The notes beneath the pieces were generated by a model, which saw only the letters and a program-made list of their open reading frames with translations, made no database searches and had not been told where the DNA came from. DNA of 64,000 nt from contig JAKVBX010000008.1 in the NCBI GenBank assembly GCA_022446795.1, positions 1 through 64,000 on the forward strand, in the 5' to 3' direction. The DNA is from Phycisphaerales bacterium. Its GTDB lineage: Bacteria; Planctomycetota; Phycisphaerae; Phycisphaerales; SM1A02. Shown here piece by piece: positions 19,801 to 27,679 of the stretch. How positions within the stretch are numbered: position 1 is the stretch's first letter; each line of letters begins with the position of its first letter. Both the position numbers and the translations under genes were made by a program.

Positions 19801-19841
19801 TCCAGGCCCAGGAATCGCCGCATGGGGTCGTTCTGGCTCAT
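16803..19841 (-). CDS. Large membrane protein with N-terminal J-like (HPD) domain
   Basis: 1012 residues. Residues 20-77 read like a J domain: DPIDVLGL start, a basic helix II (AARAAREKQ type), HPD at 49-51, and a helix III ending in AAAVLLDPQAR. A single transmembrane helix lies at about 213-235, followed by a Pro/Ser/Gly-rich linker near 670-735 and helical domains at the C-terminus. The HPD loop is the contact for Hsp70 ATPase activation in true J proteins; here the match is by motif and layout only. With the N-terminus in the cytoplasm the rest would be periplasmic. Overlaps both neighbours by ATGA. No family name recognised for the remainder. Confidence 0.8.
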   Translation of the reverse strand: MSQNDPMRRFLGLDASADPIDVLGLDPGQLKDDLILQARAAREKQIDDHPDGRTREAEQVRAHIRDAAAVLLDPQARLPILARHVPARLRAAKRSAAPANAKAITEFDQQVLGVLMASGGWNSRSRSRLMALAAQHDVAPDQLMGVLIGMTRWLREGASSDTTVESAAEPGIGSASAAALAVTSQGPASEAFDRFVDRWTPDLRRADSASVTRLSVIFGVIALFLVVLTVGFALSTPDAAPPEELQAATPEGTEAAVSPSVRDEPTGGLVMDEVVGAGEVLLTSITLPRPLHDAADALVETTAALHLVADEIAGGDESTRLKSRFAELIDSASRGWFLSTAGPRAELAAAVQRVFRVIGDNAQLGDDLLAELAPEPPGYLDVNAIPVDSWRSGMTMLIADDETVSPIIREQARALLSARGISAVDGPGFAPAALRWLDLRKARLIDASETFNDAELAWLAWMQCVEAVDDSARSQAMLLGATDELAREGLAVGQPGPTRRILARLLTSLDYTDSAMVRDGVLALYVDPDLSPARLWVVTSLLAKLAETPWFDGDSVVDPSANESQRRRQHDRLANRWPVPTRIRHERIRPLPAGFDVGTVDLWFTMWDDTLDDPPGRSAIEMARYLRSLRELNQAAAALADGNIPSALGVIRAVELRAGGAAVADPMTAPSSPSQPTGPVTPSTSPGGGSGSGAGGSTPPRQQPGVPAMQPSAPSGGQAAPSQPSRSSSGWARRMAKARGREAKLNVLDELLQFRSGSLTPTDAAELARVIYTEDSTVRDHARGIVERRFFDDPELVLALLDEMPRNRVSKTQSEFLELIVDQQLPDVGSARWPWVAKRALVERSLALRVDSGEEIDDVVDSIAQSILQESSRLTGQPVPVRLMISPAEAMTLLAEARVDRIRAEMSVEDRAVLRDYLEQHEARERLAGDDLQLALVRSVALLDLVSMEWSITLPSQASTIAMVREDALVELPVAGHVLEQLIIVEEAIGETWRIVLEEFRQRALEDQEATG

Positions 19842-22447
19842 TCGCCGTCCTCCCCCGGAGGCTCACTGGCGTCTGCACCACCGACACCCAATCGAATAGC
19901 GGCCTGTCGCAATCGATCCCCCCATGGTGCCGGCCCGTACTCGGGATAAAGCGCCCGATGTTGCACCATGACCTCGCGTGCCCGCTCCGGGTCGGCCTTC
20001 TCCAGGATCTCCACGAGCGCCGTGCGGGCTTCGAACCAGTCATCGGAGCCCGAGCGACTCCCGACGGTCACGATCCGCCAGCACCGCAGTGCTTCCTCGG
20101 TGTCACCACGACTGGCGGCCAGTCGGCCACGTCCCGCAAGGAAGACCCGGTTTCGTGGCGAGTGCTCCAGGAGAGCGCCGTAGAGTTCCCAGGCGCGATC
20201 ACCTGCCGACGCATCACCACCCTGCAGCCACAGATCCGTCGCCGCCGACGCCACGGCCGAGGCGACCGAGAGTCCGATCCGGGACTCGAGCGACTCCTGG
20301 AGCGTCGCTGACTCGGCCAGCAACCGATTTCCATTGACCATGATTCGTTTGAGCGCATCGCGGACCGCCTCACCCTCGGCCTGGTCGCAGTCCTGGCGCG
20401 CTCGATCCAGGGCTCGCCGCGTGGCCAACCTCGTCCAGATGGCGTCGGGACGCCTCTGGTACAGGGTCTCGATGATCGCCTGGGCATCGGCTGTGTCATC
20501 GCGAGCGAGGGCCAGGAGGATTCGGCGATAGTCCACCTCGTCTTCCAGGTCCTGGTCCTCGACCTGGACCAGCACATCACGGTTCAGCAGAACCAGGAGT
20601 GCCGAGTCAGCCGCCACGAGACGCAGGACATCCGGATCGGTCGCAACTTCCAGCACCCGGCGAGCGCGAGCAACGCTGCGAGCCCCCGCCACCTCACCGG
20701 CAGCCGAATAGTCCTCCTGCATCATCGGAACCGCAACGACCAGGTAATCGCTGGCGACATCGACTCGTTCCTGCCCCTTGGCAGCACGAAACAGGCGGTA
20801 CAGCATGTCCGCCGCCCGCATCTGGGCCAACGGCCGAGCAGGTGAATCCAACGGAACACGCAGCAGTTCCTCGATCCGTTCCCGTGATGGCTCTTCGCCT
20901 CGCGAGGCCCGGCGGACCATCAACTCACCGGCACGCATTCCACCGGGAAAACGCTCGAGGTACAGGTCGACCAGGCGATTCATCGTCTCGTCCGTCGCGG
21001 ATCGATCACGTTCGCATCGCCGCTCCTCGGAAACGTAGGCCATCCAGATGGCCTCGCTCGCATCCGCCTCGGGAAGGAAGCCCGCCACTTCCTCGAACAG
21101 GTTGCGGGCGTCTTCGAATCGATCCAGGTAGTAGACGGACCAGGCATAGAGAAGCTTGGCCTGCTGGCGAGCCGCACCAAACTGGTCCGCATCTGGGGCC
21201 GACAGCGCCTGCTCGATGGCCTTGGCCGCCACTCGCCACGCGTTCAGTCGATCAGGCTCGGCTACCTCCGGCACACGGTCTTCCAGTTCACGTGCTGCCC
21301 GGTAGTCGATGATGGCCCTCGCGTACCGGAACGGGAACCGGTCACCGCCAGCTGATTGACCGAAGCGGCCCACGATGTCCTGGATCTGCCCCAGTTCACC
21401 CATCGACGCCAGGTCAGCCAGGGCCTCCGCAGCCAGGGCATCCGCCGCCGGATCACCGGTGTTCTCCAGGGCATGCACGGCCGCCATGCGGACCCAGGCC
21501 ACCGGGCGTTCCGCCACCTGGTTGCCGCTGGCCCGCAACAGCCGAAAGGCCTCGTCGAATTGTCGATGCTCCAGCAGGACCGCCAACCGCCACCCGGGCA
21601 ACTGGTCACGGATATCGACCGGCACGTTCGGCAGGTCAAGAAGGTCCAACCATCGCAGGGCCGAGACCGCTGAAGATGTCACGCTGTTGGCCATCGCCAT
21701 GCCGATGATGGTCCACGCGATGGCACGCTCTGATCTCAGGTCCTGGGACACGTCACCGGGCGTGAATTCTTCCAGGTCGAGGATTGATGCGAAGTGCTGC
21801 TCGGCGCGCTCAGCATAGGGCGTCTGGCCCGTCAACCACGCGCGGTAGTACTGGCACCAGCCCAGCAGGAAGTCGATCCGGTTGAGCATCTCCTCCAGCG
21901 AATCGAGCCGGGATTGCCCGGACGACCGACGGCTCGCTCGATTGCCCGCCGTCTTCCGTGCTCGCTGGGCGCTGACATCGATCTTCTTCCGAAGATCACT
22001 CATCTCACCGATCAGATCCTCGAGTCGTTCGATGGTCCTCGCCTGCTCGGCCGCTTCCAGCAGTCGAATTCGATGTCGTTCGCCGCTCTGCTCAATCCCG
22101 AGGTAGGCACCATGGCACAGTTCCAACCGAAGCGCGTTGGCGGCCATGCCCGTGACCTCTTCCAGGAGCCGCCGCCCCCGCTCCTCGAGGCTGATACGCT
22201 CGGCCCGATCTTCGGTCTCGCTCAGCAACTCGGCGTACAACCGGGCCAGTTGAATGGCGGCCTGCCCACGGGCCTCACCGCTGAGGGTCGGCAGTCGCTG
22301 CTCCAGGTGTTCCGCAAGCAGCCTGTTCAGGCCGCGGCGTTCCAGCCAGACGTCGACCTCATCACCAGCGGCGATGGCAGGAACGATCGCCAGCAGGATG
22401 ACCGCGCACCATGTTGACCATGATGGCCCTCGGCTGGCTCCCCGCAT
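19838..22447 (-). CDS. Secreted helical repeat (TPR-like) protein of the Tol-like operon
   Basis: 869 residues from ATG 22447; an in-frame ATG at 22477 overlaps the upstream exbD-like gene by 17 bases and would add ten residues. Either way a hydrophobic segment followed by AIAAGDE suggests a signal peptide. After a region with coiled-coil character (about residues 140-210, ERLEDLIGEMSDL) come many helical pairs with TPR/SEL1-like Ala and Leu spacing (LLYAWSVYYLDRFEDARNLF, LAASRGDTEEALRCW). It is probably a periplasmic scaffold. Stop overlaps the next start by ATGA. No enzymatic motif seen. Confidence 0.8.
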   Translation of the reverse strand: MRGASRGPSWSTWCAVILLAIVPAIAAGDEVDVWLERRGLNRLLAEHLEQRLPTLSGEARGQAAIQLARLYAELLSETEDRAERISLEERGRRLLEEVTGMAANALRLELCHGAYLGIEQSGERHRIRLLEAAEQARTIERLEDLIGEMSDLRKKIDVSAQRARKTAGNRASRRSSGQSRLDSLEEMLNRIDFLLGWCQYYRAWLTGQTPYAERAEQHFASILDLEEFTPGDVSQDLRSERAIAWTIIGMAMANSVTSSAVSALRWLDLLDLPNVPVDIRDQLPGWRLAVLLEHRQFDEAFRLLRASGNQVAERPVAWVRMAAVHALENTGDPAADALAAEALADLASMGELGQIQDIVGRFGQSAGGDRFPFRYARAIIDYRAARELEDRVPEVAEPDRLNAWRVAAKAIEQALSAPDADQFGAARQQAKLLYAWSVYYLDRFEDARNLFEEVAGFLPEADASEAIWMAYVSEERRCERDRSATDETMNRLVDLYLERFPGGMRAGELMVRRASRGEEPSRERIEELLRVPLDSPARPLAQMRAADMLYRLFRAAKGQERVDVASDYLVVAVPMMQEDYSAAGEVAGARSVARARRVLEVATDPDVLRLVAADSALLVLLNRDVLVQVEDQDLEDEVDYRRILLALARDDTADAQAIIETLYQRRPDAIWTRLATRRALDRARQDCDQAEGEAVRDALKRIMVNGNRLLAESATLQESLESRIGLSVASAVASAATDLWLQGGDASAGDRAWELYGALLEHSPRNRVFLAGRGRLAASRGDTEEALRCWRIVTVGSRSGSDDWFEARTALVEILEKADPERAREVMVQHRALYPEYGPAPWGDRLRQAAIRLGVGGADASEPPGEDGE

Positions 22448-22460
22448 GGAATGGCTCGTG

Positions 22461-22880
22461 CTATTCCATCGGGACATAGGTCACCTCTTCGAAACCGGCA
22501 TCACGCGCGGCCTGGATGGCCGCCATGGCAAATCCAACGGAAATCCCGCTGCTCCCCCGGATGAACACACCCAGGTCGGTCGGCAGGTTCGCAAGCTTCT
22601 CCTCCAACTGCTCCGGTGACACCATGTCATGCTGCCCCAGTCGATAGGTCGGCACGTTGTTCACCAGCATCACTTCGACGACCTGTGGCTGGAAGTCCGC
22701 GGCATCCCCACTGACTGATTCATCCTGGGTCCGGATCGTCGGATTCAACCGATCCTCCGGACGGGAAATCACCATCGAGACCATGAAGTAGACCAGCAGC
22801 AGGAAGGTCACGTCGATCAGGCTGGTCATGTTCATGACCAGTCGCTTTCCACGGTCTTGGTTTCGGGCGGTGAACTTCAC
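22461..22880 (-). CDS. ExbD/TolR-family biopolymer transport protein (second copy)
   Basis: 139 residues from a GTG at 22880, four bases after the previous stop; an upstream in-frame codon at 22925 would overlap the previous gene. A basic N-terminus is followed by one transmembrane helix with the family Asp (NMTSLIDVTFLLLVYFMV), the proton-channel residue of TolR/ExbD. A periplasmic domain with VEVMLVNN...GFEEVTYVPME follows. It would work with the TolQ-like protein to convert proton flow into motion across the envelope. Overall layout matches ExbD, and the paired copy next door suggests a heteromeric motor. Confidence 0.9.
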   Translation of the reverse strand: MKFTARNQDRGKRLVMNMTSLIDVTFLLLVYFMVSMVISRPEDRLNPTIRTQDESVSGDAADFQPQVVEVMLVNNVPTYRLGQHDMVSPEQLEEKLANLPTDLGVFIRGSSGISVGFAMAAIQAARDAGFEEVTYVPME

Positions 22881-22884
22881 GGAT

Positions 22885-23304
22885 CTACCTTGGCACCTCG
22901 GTCGCGATACGAGCGGATGACACACCAGCCTCGTCCAGCACCCGGATCACCTCGTTGAAAACCTTCATGGGCCCCTGCCGGTCCGCTCTCACCGTGACTC
23001 GCGGCGTCTCTTCCCCGGCGACATGCAGGCGGACCCGCTTCGCCAATTCGTCCATGGAAATCGGATCCTCCGAAGTGGACAGCACGATATTGCCGGCCTC
23101 ATCGATGTTGATGAACAGGCCTGCTTCCTCTGATTGTTCCAATTGCTCCCCGGCAAGCCGGGGCAATTCCACATCCGCTCGCGCATCGCGAGCGAATTCC
23201 GACGTGACCATGAAGAAGATGATCAACAGGAAGACGATGTCCACCATCGGCGTCAGTTCCAGCAGCAGCCGGCGATCTCGCTTTCCAACCGGGGTCAGCC
23301 GCAT
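22885..23304 (-). CDS. ExbD/TolR-family biopolymer transport protein (first copy)
   Basis: 139 residues. The N-terminal helix carries LTPMVDIVFLLIIFFMV with the conserved Asp, and the periplasmic domain has FINIDEAGNIVLSTSEDPI and the family end VIRVLDEAGVSSARIATEVP. Its ATG shares one base with the stop of the TolQ-like gene (TGATG), a tight coupling. Together with the TolQ-like product it should form a proton-driven stator of the ExbBD/TolQR/MotAB class in the inner membrane. Confidence 0.93.
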   Translation of the reverse strand: MRLTPVGKRDRRLLLELTPMVDIVFLLIIFFMVTSEFARDARADVELPRLAGEQLEQSEEAGLFINIDEAGNIVLSTSEDPISMDELAKRVRLHVAGEETPRVTVRADRQGPMKVFNEVIRVLDEAGVSSARIATEVPR

Positions 23305-24029
23305 CAGCCTGTCCTCGCGCCCATGGCCGGCGCCATGTTGCTTCCGGCCACCGCACCACTTTCCAGGTGGGTCACCAGGCGTTCCACTTCACGACCCGCC
23401 TCGGAGGCCAACGCATCGATCCGGTTGCGGAACCACGTGAACAGGGCGACACAGGGGATGGCCAGGGCCAGCCCCATCAAGGTCGTGACCAGCGCCATGC
23501 TGATGTTCGCCGCCAACTGTTCGTAGTTGGATCCGCCGCTCATGGACATGGACTCGAAGGCGCCGACCATGCCGATGACCGTTCCGAGCAGACCCAGCAG
23601 GGGCGAGATCGTACCGATCACGCCCAGTCCGTCTGTCGATCGGTAGAGCCTCGCAGCCTGGTCCTGCCCCGCTTCCTCGATGGCGTTCTTGATCTCGAAG
23701 ACCCCGAACGCGGATGCCTGGTACCGCGATAGTCCGGCCGACAGCACCCGGGTCAGGAACGAGTCATTCGCAGGATCCATGCAGTAGGCCGTGGCCCCCT
23801 CGATGTCTCCTGCCAGGAGTCGCTCATCGACTTCCTTGAGTTGCTGGGCCGGCAACAGTGTCGGCCGACGAATCTGGATGAAGTGCACGATGCACAACGC
23901 CAGCGCGATGATGCTCAAGGCAATGATGATGAATCCGACCGGGCCACCATCCATGACGGTGTCCCACCACGTGCGTGCCGCCGCGGCATCAGGATTCACG
24001 GTGCCAAGCATGACATGAACAACTGTCAT
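23304..24029 (-). CDS. TolQ/ExbB/MotA-family proton channel protein
   Basis: 241 residues. The helices are at about 28-50 (GFIIIALSIIALALCIVHFI) and two in the second half around the family core (GVIGTISPLLGLLGTVIGMVGAF and ISMALVTTLMGLALAIPCVALF). The conserved P-L-L-G-L-L-G-T-V-x-G-M pattern is the MotA_ExbB signature. It energises the two ExbD-like partners encoded just downstream. Start overlaps the upstream secreted-protein gene by ATGA. It could serve Tol-type outer-membrane constriction, TonB-type import, or another envelope motor; the VWA protein heading the operon argues for a dedicated system. Confidence 0.94.
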   Translation of the reverse strand: MTVVHVMLGTVNPDAAAARTWWDTVMDGGPVGFIIIALSIIALALCIVHFIQIRRPTLLPAQQLKEVDERLLAGDIEGATAYCMDPANDSFLTRVLSAGLSRYQASAFGVFEIKNAIEEAGQDQAARLYRSTDGLGVIGTISPLLGLLGTVIGMVGAFESMSMSGGSNYEQLAANISMALVTTLMGLALAIPCVALFTWFRNRIDALASEAGREVERLVTHLESGAVAGSNMAPAMGARTG

Positions 24030-25150
24030 CGGGCGTCTGCCTCCTTTGCTGTGACCGCGCCGAGTGGATCACTCGTGCGATTCACAGGATGATTGGGATA
24101 CGTTCTCTTCAATTCGGCCTCGAGACGCATGGCGGCCTTCAAATCGCCTTGCGCGGCCAGTTCGCGGGCCATGATAGCCAGCGCTACCCCTGCCAGATAT
24201 GGATGTGACCGGCCGTGCCGGGCCGGCAACCACGCCAGTTCGACCAGGCCCTGCCGGCGAAGTCCTTCGCCGGGTTCCAACAGCAGCGACGTTCCGAGCA
24301 TGTACCGGAACAGCGGCTCCTGCCAGTCATCCCGTCGCGACAACTGGTGGCGAAGATCGCCCTGGGCTGATCGTCGGGCTGTTGACGAAGCGCGTCGAGA
24401 TTCGATGGCCAGCCTCAGCACGTTTGGCAACGACGAGTCACCACCCCCGGTTTCGGTTTCGGAAGAAGGCGTTTCGACACTGTCCGGGATCGTGCCGCCG
24501 GCATGTTCCGCCAGGATGCGATAGCCCTCGGCGATATTCGCGAGTCGCTCGTCACCACCGGACTTCCACTGCTCCAACTGCTGGATGAGCCTGGTTGTCG
24601 ACACCTGGTCGGTCCAGGGCGGCGCCAGGAACACGCAGAGCGAAGTGGCCTCGTCATACACGGGCACGAGATCGTCGTAGCGATCCGACTTGATCCCCAG
24701 CCGCCGCAACCGCGCCGTCTCCAATGCCGGCAGGTAGGCCTCCAGGATCGCGCCACGATTGAGCCGGGACCGAAGCAGTCCCTCCGCAATGATCAGGTCG
24801 GTCTCGCCCCGTCGTTCGGGCGAGGCCACGAAGAGCCGTTCGAAGATCGGTTCCGCCAGGGCCGCATCACCACGCTGCAGTCGTGATCGAGCCCGCCAGA
24901 TATCCTCCGCACGCTTCATCCGCTCGGTCATGGAACCGGGGGTCGCCGCGGCGGAGTCAAAGCGGACGGCCCGGATCACATCCCAGGCCACCTGCCGACG
25001 CTTGCCATCGAGGGTCTCGATCCGCAGGGCGGAGTCATCCGAGGCCTGGATGGTCCCGGTCAATTCACCCTGTCCATCCCGCAGCACGACGACATCTGCC
25101 GCCATGGCCGACGAGACCAGGAACACGATGATGAGAAGACCCAGCCTCAT
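24026..25150 (-). CDS. Secreted hypothetical protein, second gene of the Tol-like operon
   Basis: 374 residues. A signal peptide is clear (residues 1-17, LIIVFLVSSAMAAD). Residues 18-60 form a small beta-rich module (VVVLRDGQGELTGTIQASDD, then ALRIETLDGKRRQVAWDVI), very like the N-terminal module of the HtrA-like protease at 38.9-39.9 kb. The remainder is helical with TPR-like spacing. It overlaps the VWA gene upstream and the tolQ-like gene downstream by ATGA each. No known enzyme motif; a periplasmic structural or peptidoglycan-side component is a reasonable guess from context. Confidence 0.78.
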   Translation of the reverse strand: MRLGLLIIVFLVSSAMAADVVVLRDGQGELTGTIQASDDSALRIETLDGKRRQVAWDVIRAVRFDSAAATPGSMTERMKRAEDIWRARSRLQRGDAALAEPIFERLFVASPERRGETDLIIAEGLLRSRLNRGAILEAYLPALETARLRRLGIKSDRYDDLVPVYDEATSLCVFLAPPWTDQVSTTRLIQQLEQWKSGGDERLANIAEGYRILAEHAGGTIPDSVETPSSETETGGGDSSLPNVLRLAIESRRASSTARRSAQGDLRHQLSRRDDWQEPLFRYMLGTSLLLEPGEGLRRQGLVELAWLPARHGRSHPYLAGVALAIMARELAAQGDLKAAMRLEAELKRTYPNHPVNRTSDPLGAVTAKEADAR

Positions 25151-26091
25151 CGAACCGCCCTCGCCGGGACAAACCGGTAGGTGCCATCCGAATCGCGGGC
25201 GATCTGCTCCAGGAGCGCCTGGCTCTCGTCATTGGCGAAGGCAATCGTGTTGATGACCGCGGGCCGGCGGATCTTGTTCAGCTTGGCCACGTCGGCTGCG
25301 GTCATGCTGTTGATCTGGCCATCCGTCAGGAAGAAGATCACATCCGGAGGAGGATCCAGCGAGAAGACCTCCTTGAAGGACCCGTATGGGAAAGTCCCGC
25401 CGGAGGCCGTGATCTCGTCAATCCAGTTGGTCACCGCCCGAACCTGGGTCCGACGAGCACGCAACCAGCCGGTCTGGAACGGCGGCATCGCCATGCGATC
25501 GGAATAGAACACGACGACGAACTCGGCATAGTCCGGCAGTTCACGCAGCGATCGCTTGAGTTCATCCTGGGCCTGCGTAAGACGGGCGTTGGCCATCGAG
25601 CCGGATCGATCGACGATATAGGCGAAGCGTCGACCTTCGCTGGCGATACCGAAGAAGGACGCCGCCCCACCGGCACCGCCAAGGGCCCCTCGGCCACTGA
25701 CGCCACCCTGCCCGGACCCACCCAGGGTCGGCGTGGCTCCCACGTCCGATTCAGAGAGTTCCGCGGCCGACGACTCCTCGGGCGCCGCAGTGTCGGGCTC
25801 AAGCACCGAATCCAGTTCGGACCAGGACTCGGGGTCCGGCTCTGACAGGTCGGTCTCGGTCAGGCTGGTCAGTTCCTCGACCGTTCGTATGGTCGGAAAC
25901 TCCATGACCATCTCGACCACCTGGGGCGGTGGCGGCTCCCGCTCGATCAGGTGCAGGTAGATCATGACCCCGATATGGACGACCACCGAAAGCCCGGCAC
26001 CAATGCCCAACAGTTGCCAGAATCGCCGCTTGGCCACCTCTCGGCGAAGCCACTCGGCCTGGTCAACCTGGATGCGGTCACGGGAGGGCAT
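25147..26091 (-). CDS. Membrane-anchored VWA-domain protein with TonB-like N-terminus
   Basis: 314 residues. One transmembrane helix lies at about 28-48, followed by a PPPPQVVEMV stretch like that of TonB-type proteins and an acidic, Ser-rich linker to residue 135. The von Willebrand A domain starts near 150 with the MIDAS motif DRSGS at 161-165; later metal-site residues appear in the ASGGT and FLTDGQ regions. VWA domains bind ligands through a metal ion. As the first gene of an eight-gene operon with TolQ/ExbD homologues, it is likely the transducer that links the proton motor to a periplasmic target. That role is inference. Confidence 0.88.
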   Translation of the reverse strand: MPSRDRIQVDQAEWLRREVAKRRFWQLLGIGAGLSVVVHIGVMIYLHLIEREPPPPQVVEMVMEFPTIRTVEELTSLTETDLSEPDPESWSELDSVLEPDTAAPEESSAAELSESDVGATPTLGGSGQGGVSGRGALGGAGGAASFFGIASEGRRFAYIVDRSGSMANARLTQAQDELKRSLRELPDYAEFVVVFYSDRMAMPPFQTGWLRARRTQVRAVTNWIDEITASGGTFPYGSFKEVFSLDPPPDVIFFLTDGQINSMTAADVAKLNKIRRPAVINTIAFANDESQALLEQIARDSDGTYRFVPARAVR

Positions 26092-26290
26092 GGAGACCTC
26101 GAAAAAGCCACGGAGCGAATCTTCGATACGCTCCTCCCAGCCTACTCGTTCTCTCTGCCGGCGTCCGCCTCACGGCCTGCACGACCGCGATGGCCCCTGG
26201 GGCTGCCACCCTCGGTAGCACCCACCGAGAATCTCATTCGCCTTGACCCCCCCGGCGGTTGCGGGTCCAATGCCAATGGAAGGAAATGAA

Positions 26291-27040
26291 ATGCCCGGCC
26301 AGTCCCCGTACCGCAGAGTACTGCTCAAGATCAGTGGCGAGAGCCTGTGCCAGGCCGATCAGTCGGGAATCGACCCCGAGGCCCTGAGCCACATCGCTTC
26401 CGAGATTGCCGACGCCGCCTCCAGCGGCACCCAGATCGCGGTCGTCACCGGCGGCGGCAACATCATCCGGGGTGCCGACCTGGCCGCCCGCCTCAAGATT
26501 GATCAGTCAACGGCGGACTACATGGGCATGCTCGGCACCGTGATGAACGGCATGGCCCTGAAGGAACGCCTTGAGCAACTCGGCCAACCGGCACGCCTGA
26601 TGTCGGCGATCGATCTTCCGGCCCTCGCCGAGTCATTCATCCGCAAGCGGGCCCTGCGACACCTCGACAAGGGTCGCGTCGTCATCCTCGCCGCGGGCAC
26701 GGGCAATCCCTTCTTTACGACCGACACCTGCGCCTCGCTCCGAGCCACCGAGCTCAACTGCGATGTGCTCCTGAAGGCCACGAAGGTCGACGGGATCTAC
26801 ACGAGCGATCCCAAGAAGAACCCCAACGCCCAGAAATTCGATCGGCTGACGTTCCGTGAAGCCGTCGACCGGAAGCTCGGCGTCATGGATATCACCGCCA
26901 TGTCCATGTGCATGGAACAGGACCTGCCCATCATCGTGTTCAACTACCACGAGTCCGGCAACATTCGCCGGGTCGTCGATGGTGAAATGATCGGGACACT
27001 CGTGACCGGATCCGAGACCAATGAGTCGGTCACCAAGTAG
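26291..27040 (+). CDS. pyrH: Uridylate kinase (UMP kinase)
   Basis: 249 residues. The ATG at 26291 is preceded by GGAAGGA and the product begins YRRVLLKISGESL, the family N-terminus, so longer in-frame starts are rejected. Signatures include VVTGGGNIIRG, STADYMGMLGTVMN and the ATKVDGIYTSDPKK block. It phosphorylates UMP to UDP with ATP and feeds pyrimidine nucleotide synthesis. The ribosome recycling factor gene follows 53 bases downstream, the common pyrH-frr order; tsf and rpsB are not in front of it here. It diverges from the Tol-like operon across a 199-base spacer. Confidence 0.97.
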   Translation: MPGQSPYRRVLLKISGESLCQADQSGIDPEALSHIASEIADAASSGTQIAVVTGGGNIIRGADLAARLKIDQSTADYMGMLGTVMNGMALKERLEQLGQPARLMSAIDLPALAESFIRKRALRHLDKGRVVILAAGTGNPFFTTDTCASLRATELNCDVLLKATKVDGIYTSDPKKNPNAQKFDRLTFREAVDRKLGVMDITAMSMCMEQDLPIIVFNYHESGNIRRVVDGEMIGTLVTGSETNESVTK

Positions 27041-27093
27041 ATCCGTCAGAACCGGCACTGGCACCAACTGAATCACGCTCCGCGAGAGAAATC

Positions 27094-27660
27094 ATGAACG
27101 ACAAGGCGATCCTGAACAGCACGAAAGACGGCATGAACAAGGCACTGGAGTACCTGGGACGGGAACTCCGGGGCGTGCGGACAGGACGGGCCACGACCGC
27201 GCTCATCGAGTACGTCAAGGTGGACTATTACGGATCGAATACCGATCTCCGTGACCTCGCGGCGATCAGCGTTCCCGAGCCGACCCTCCTGATGGTGAAG
27301 CCCTTCGACCCCTCCGTCAAAGGCAGCATCGCCAAGGCCGTCGAGGCCGCCGAACTGGGACTCAATCCGATGGTGGATGGCGACACGATCAGGATTTCCG
27401 TGCCGGCACCGTCGGCGGAGCGACGCGCTCAGCTCGCTTCCCAGGCCAAGAAGATGGGCGAGGAGTCCAAGGTCGCCGTTCGTAATGAACGCCGCGATGC
27501 GCTCAAGCAGATCGACACCCTCATCAAGGACAAGTCGAACTCGATGTCAGAGGACCAGGGCAAGGTCGCCAAGTCCAACATCGATGACATGACCAAGGAC
27601 AACATCAGCCAGATCGACAAGATCGTGTCGAAGAAGGTTGAAGAGATCACGACGCTCTGA
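27094..27660 (+). CDS. frr: Ribosome recycling factor
   Basis: 188 residues, close to the usual 185. The family N-terminus is seen (a helix ending in ELRGVRTGRATTALIEYVKVDYYGS), with SVPEPTLLMVKPFD and [16 protein letters not shown] in the hinge region and the long C-terminal helix (SNIDDMTKDNISQID). It splits post-termination ribosomes together with EF-G. It follows pyrH on the same strand. The GAGAGAAATC stretch upstream of the ATG gives a moderate ribosome binding site. Confidence 0.97.
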   Translation: MNDKAILNSTKDGMNKALEYLGRELRGVRTGRATTALIEYVKVDYYGSNTDLRDLAAISVPEPTLLMVKPFDPSVKGSIAKAVEAAELGLNPMVDGDTIRISVPAPSAERRAQLASQAKKMGEESKVAVRNERRDALKQIDTLIKDKSNSMSEDQGKVAKSNIDDMTKDNISQIDKIVSKKVEEITTL

Positions 27661-27679
27661 AGCCCGTGGTCCAGCGAAC

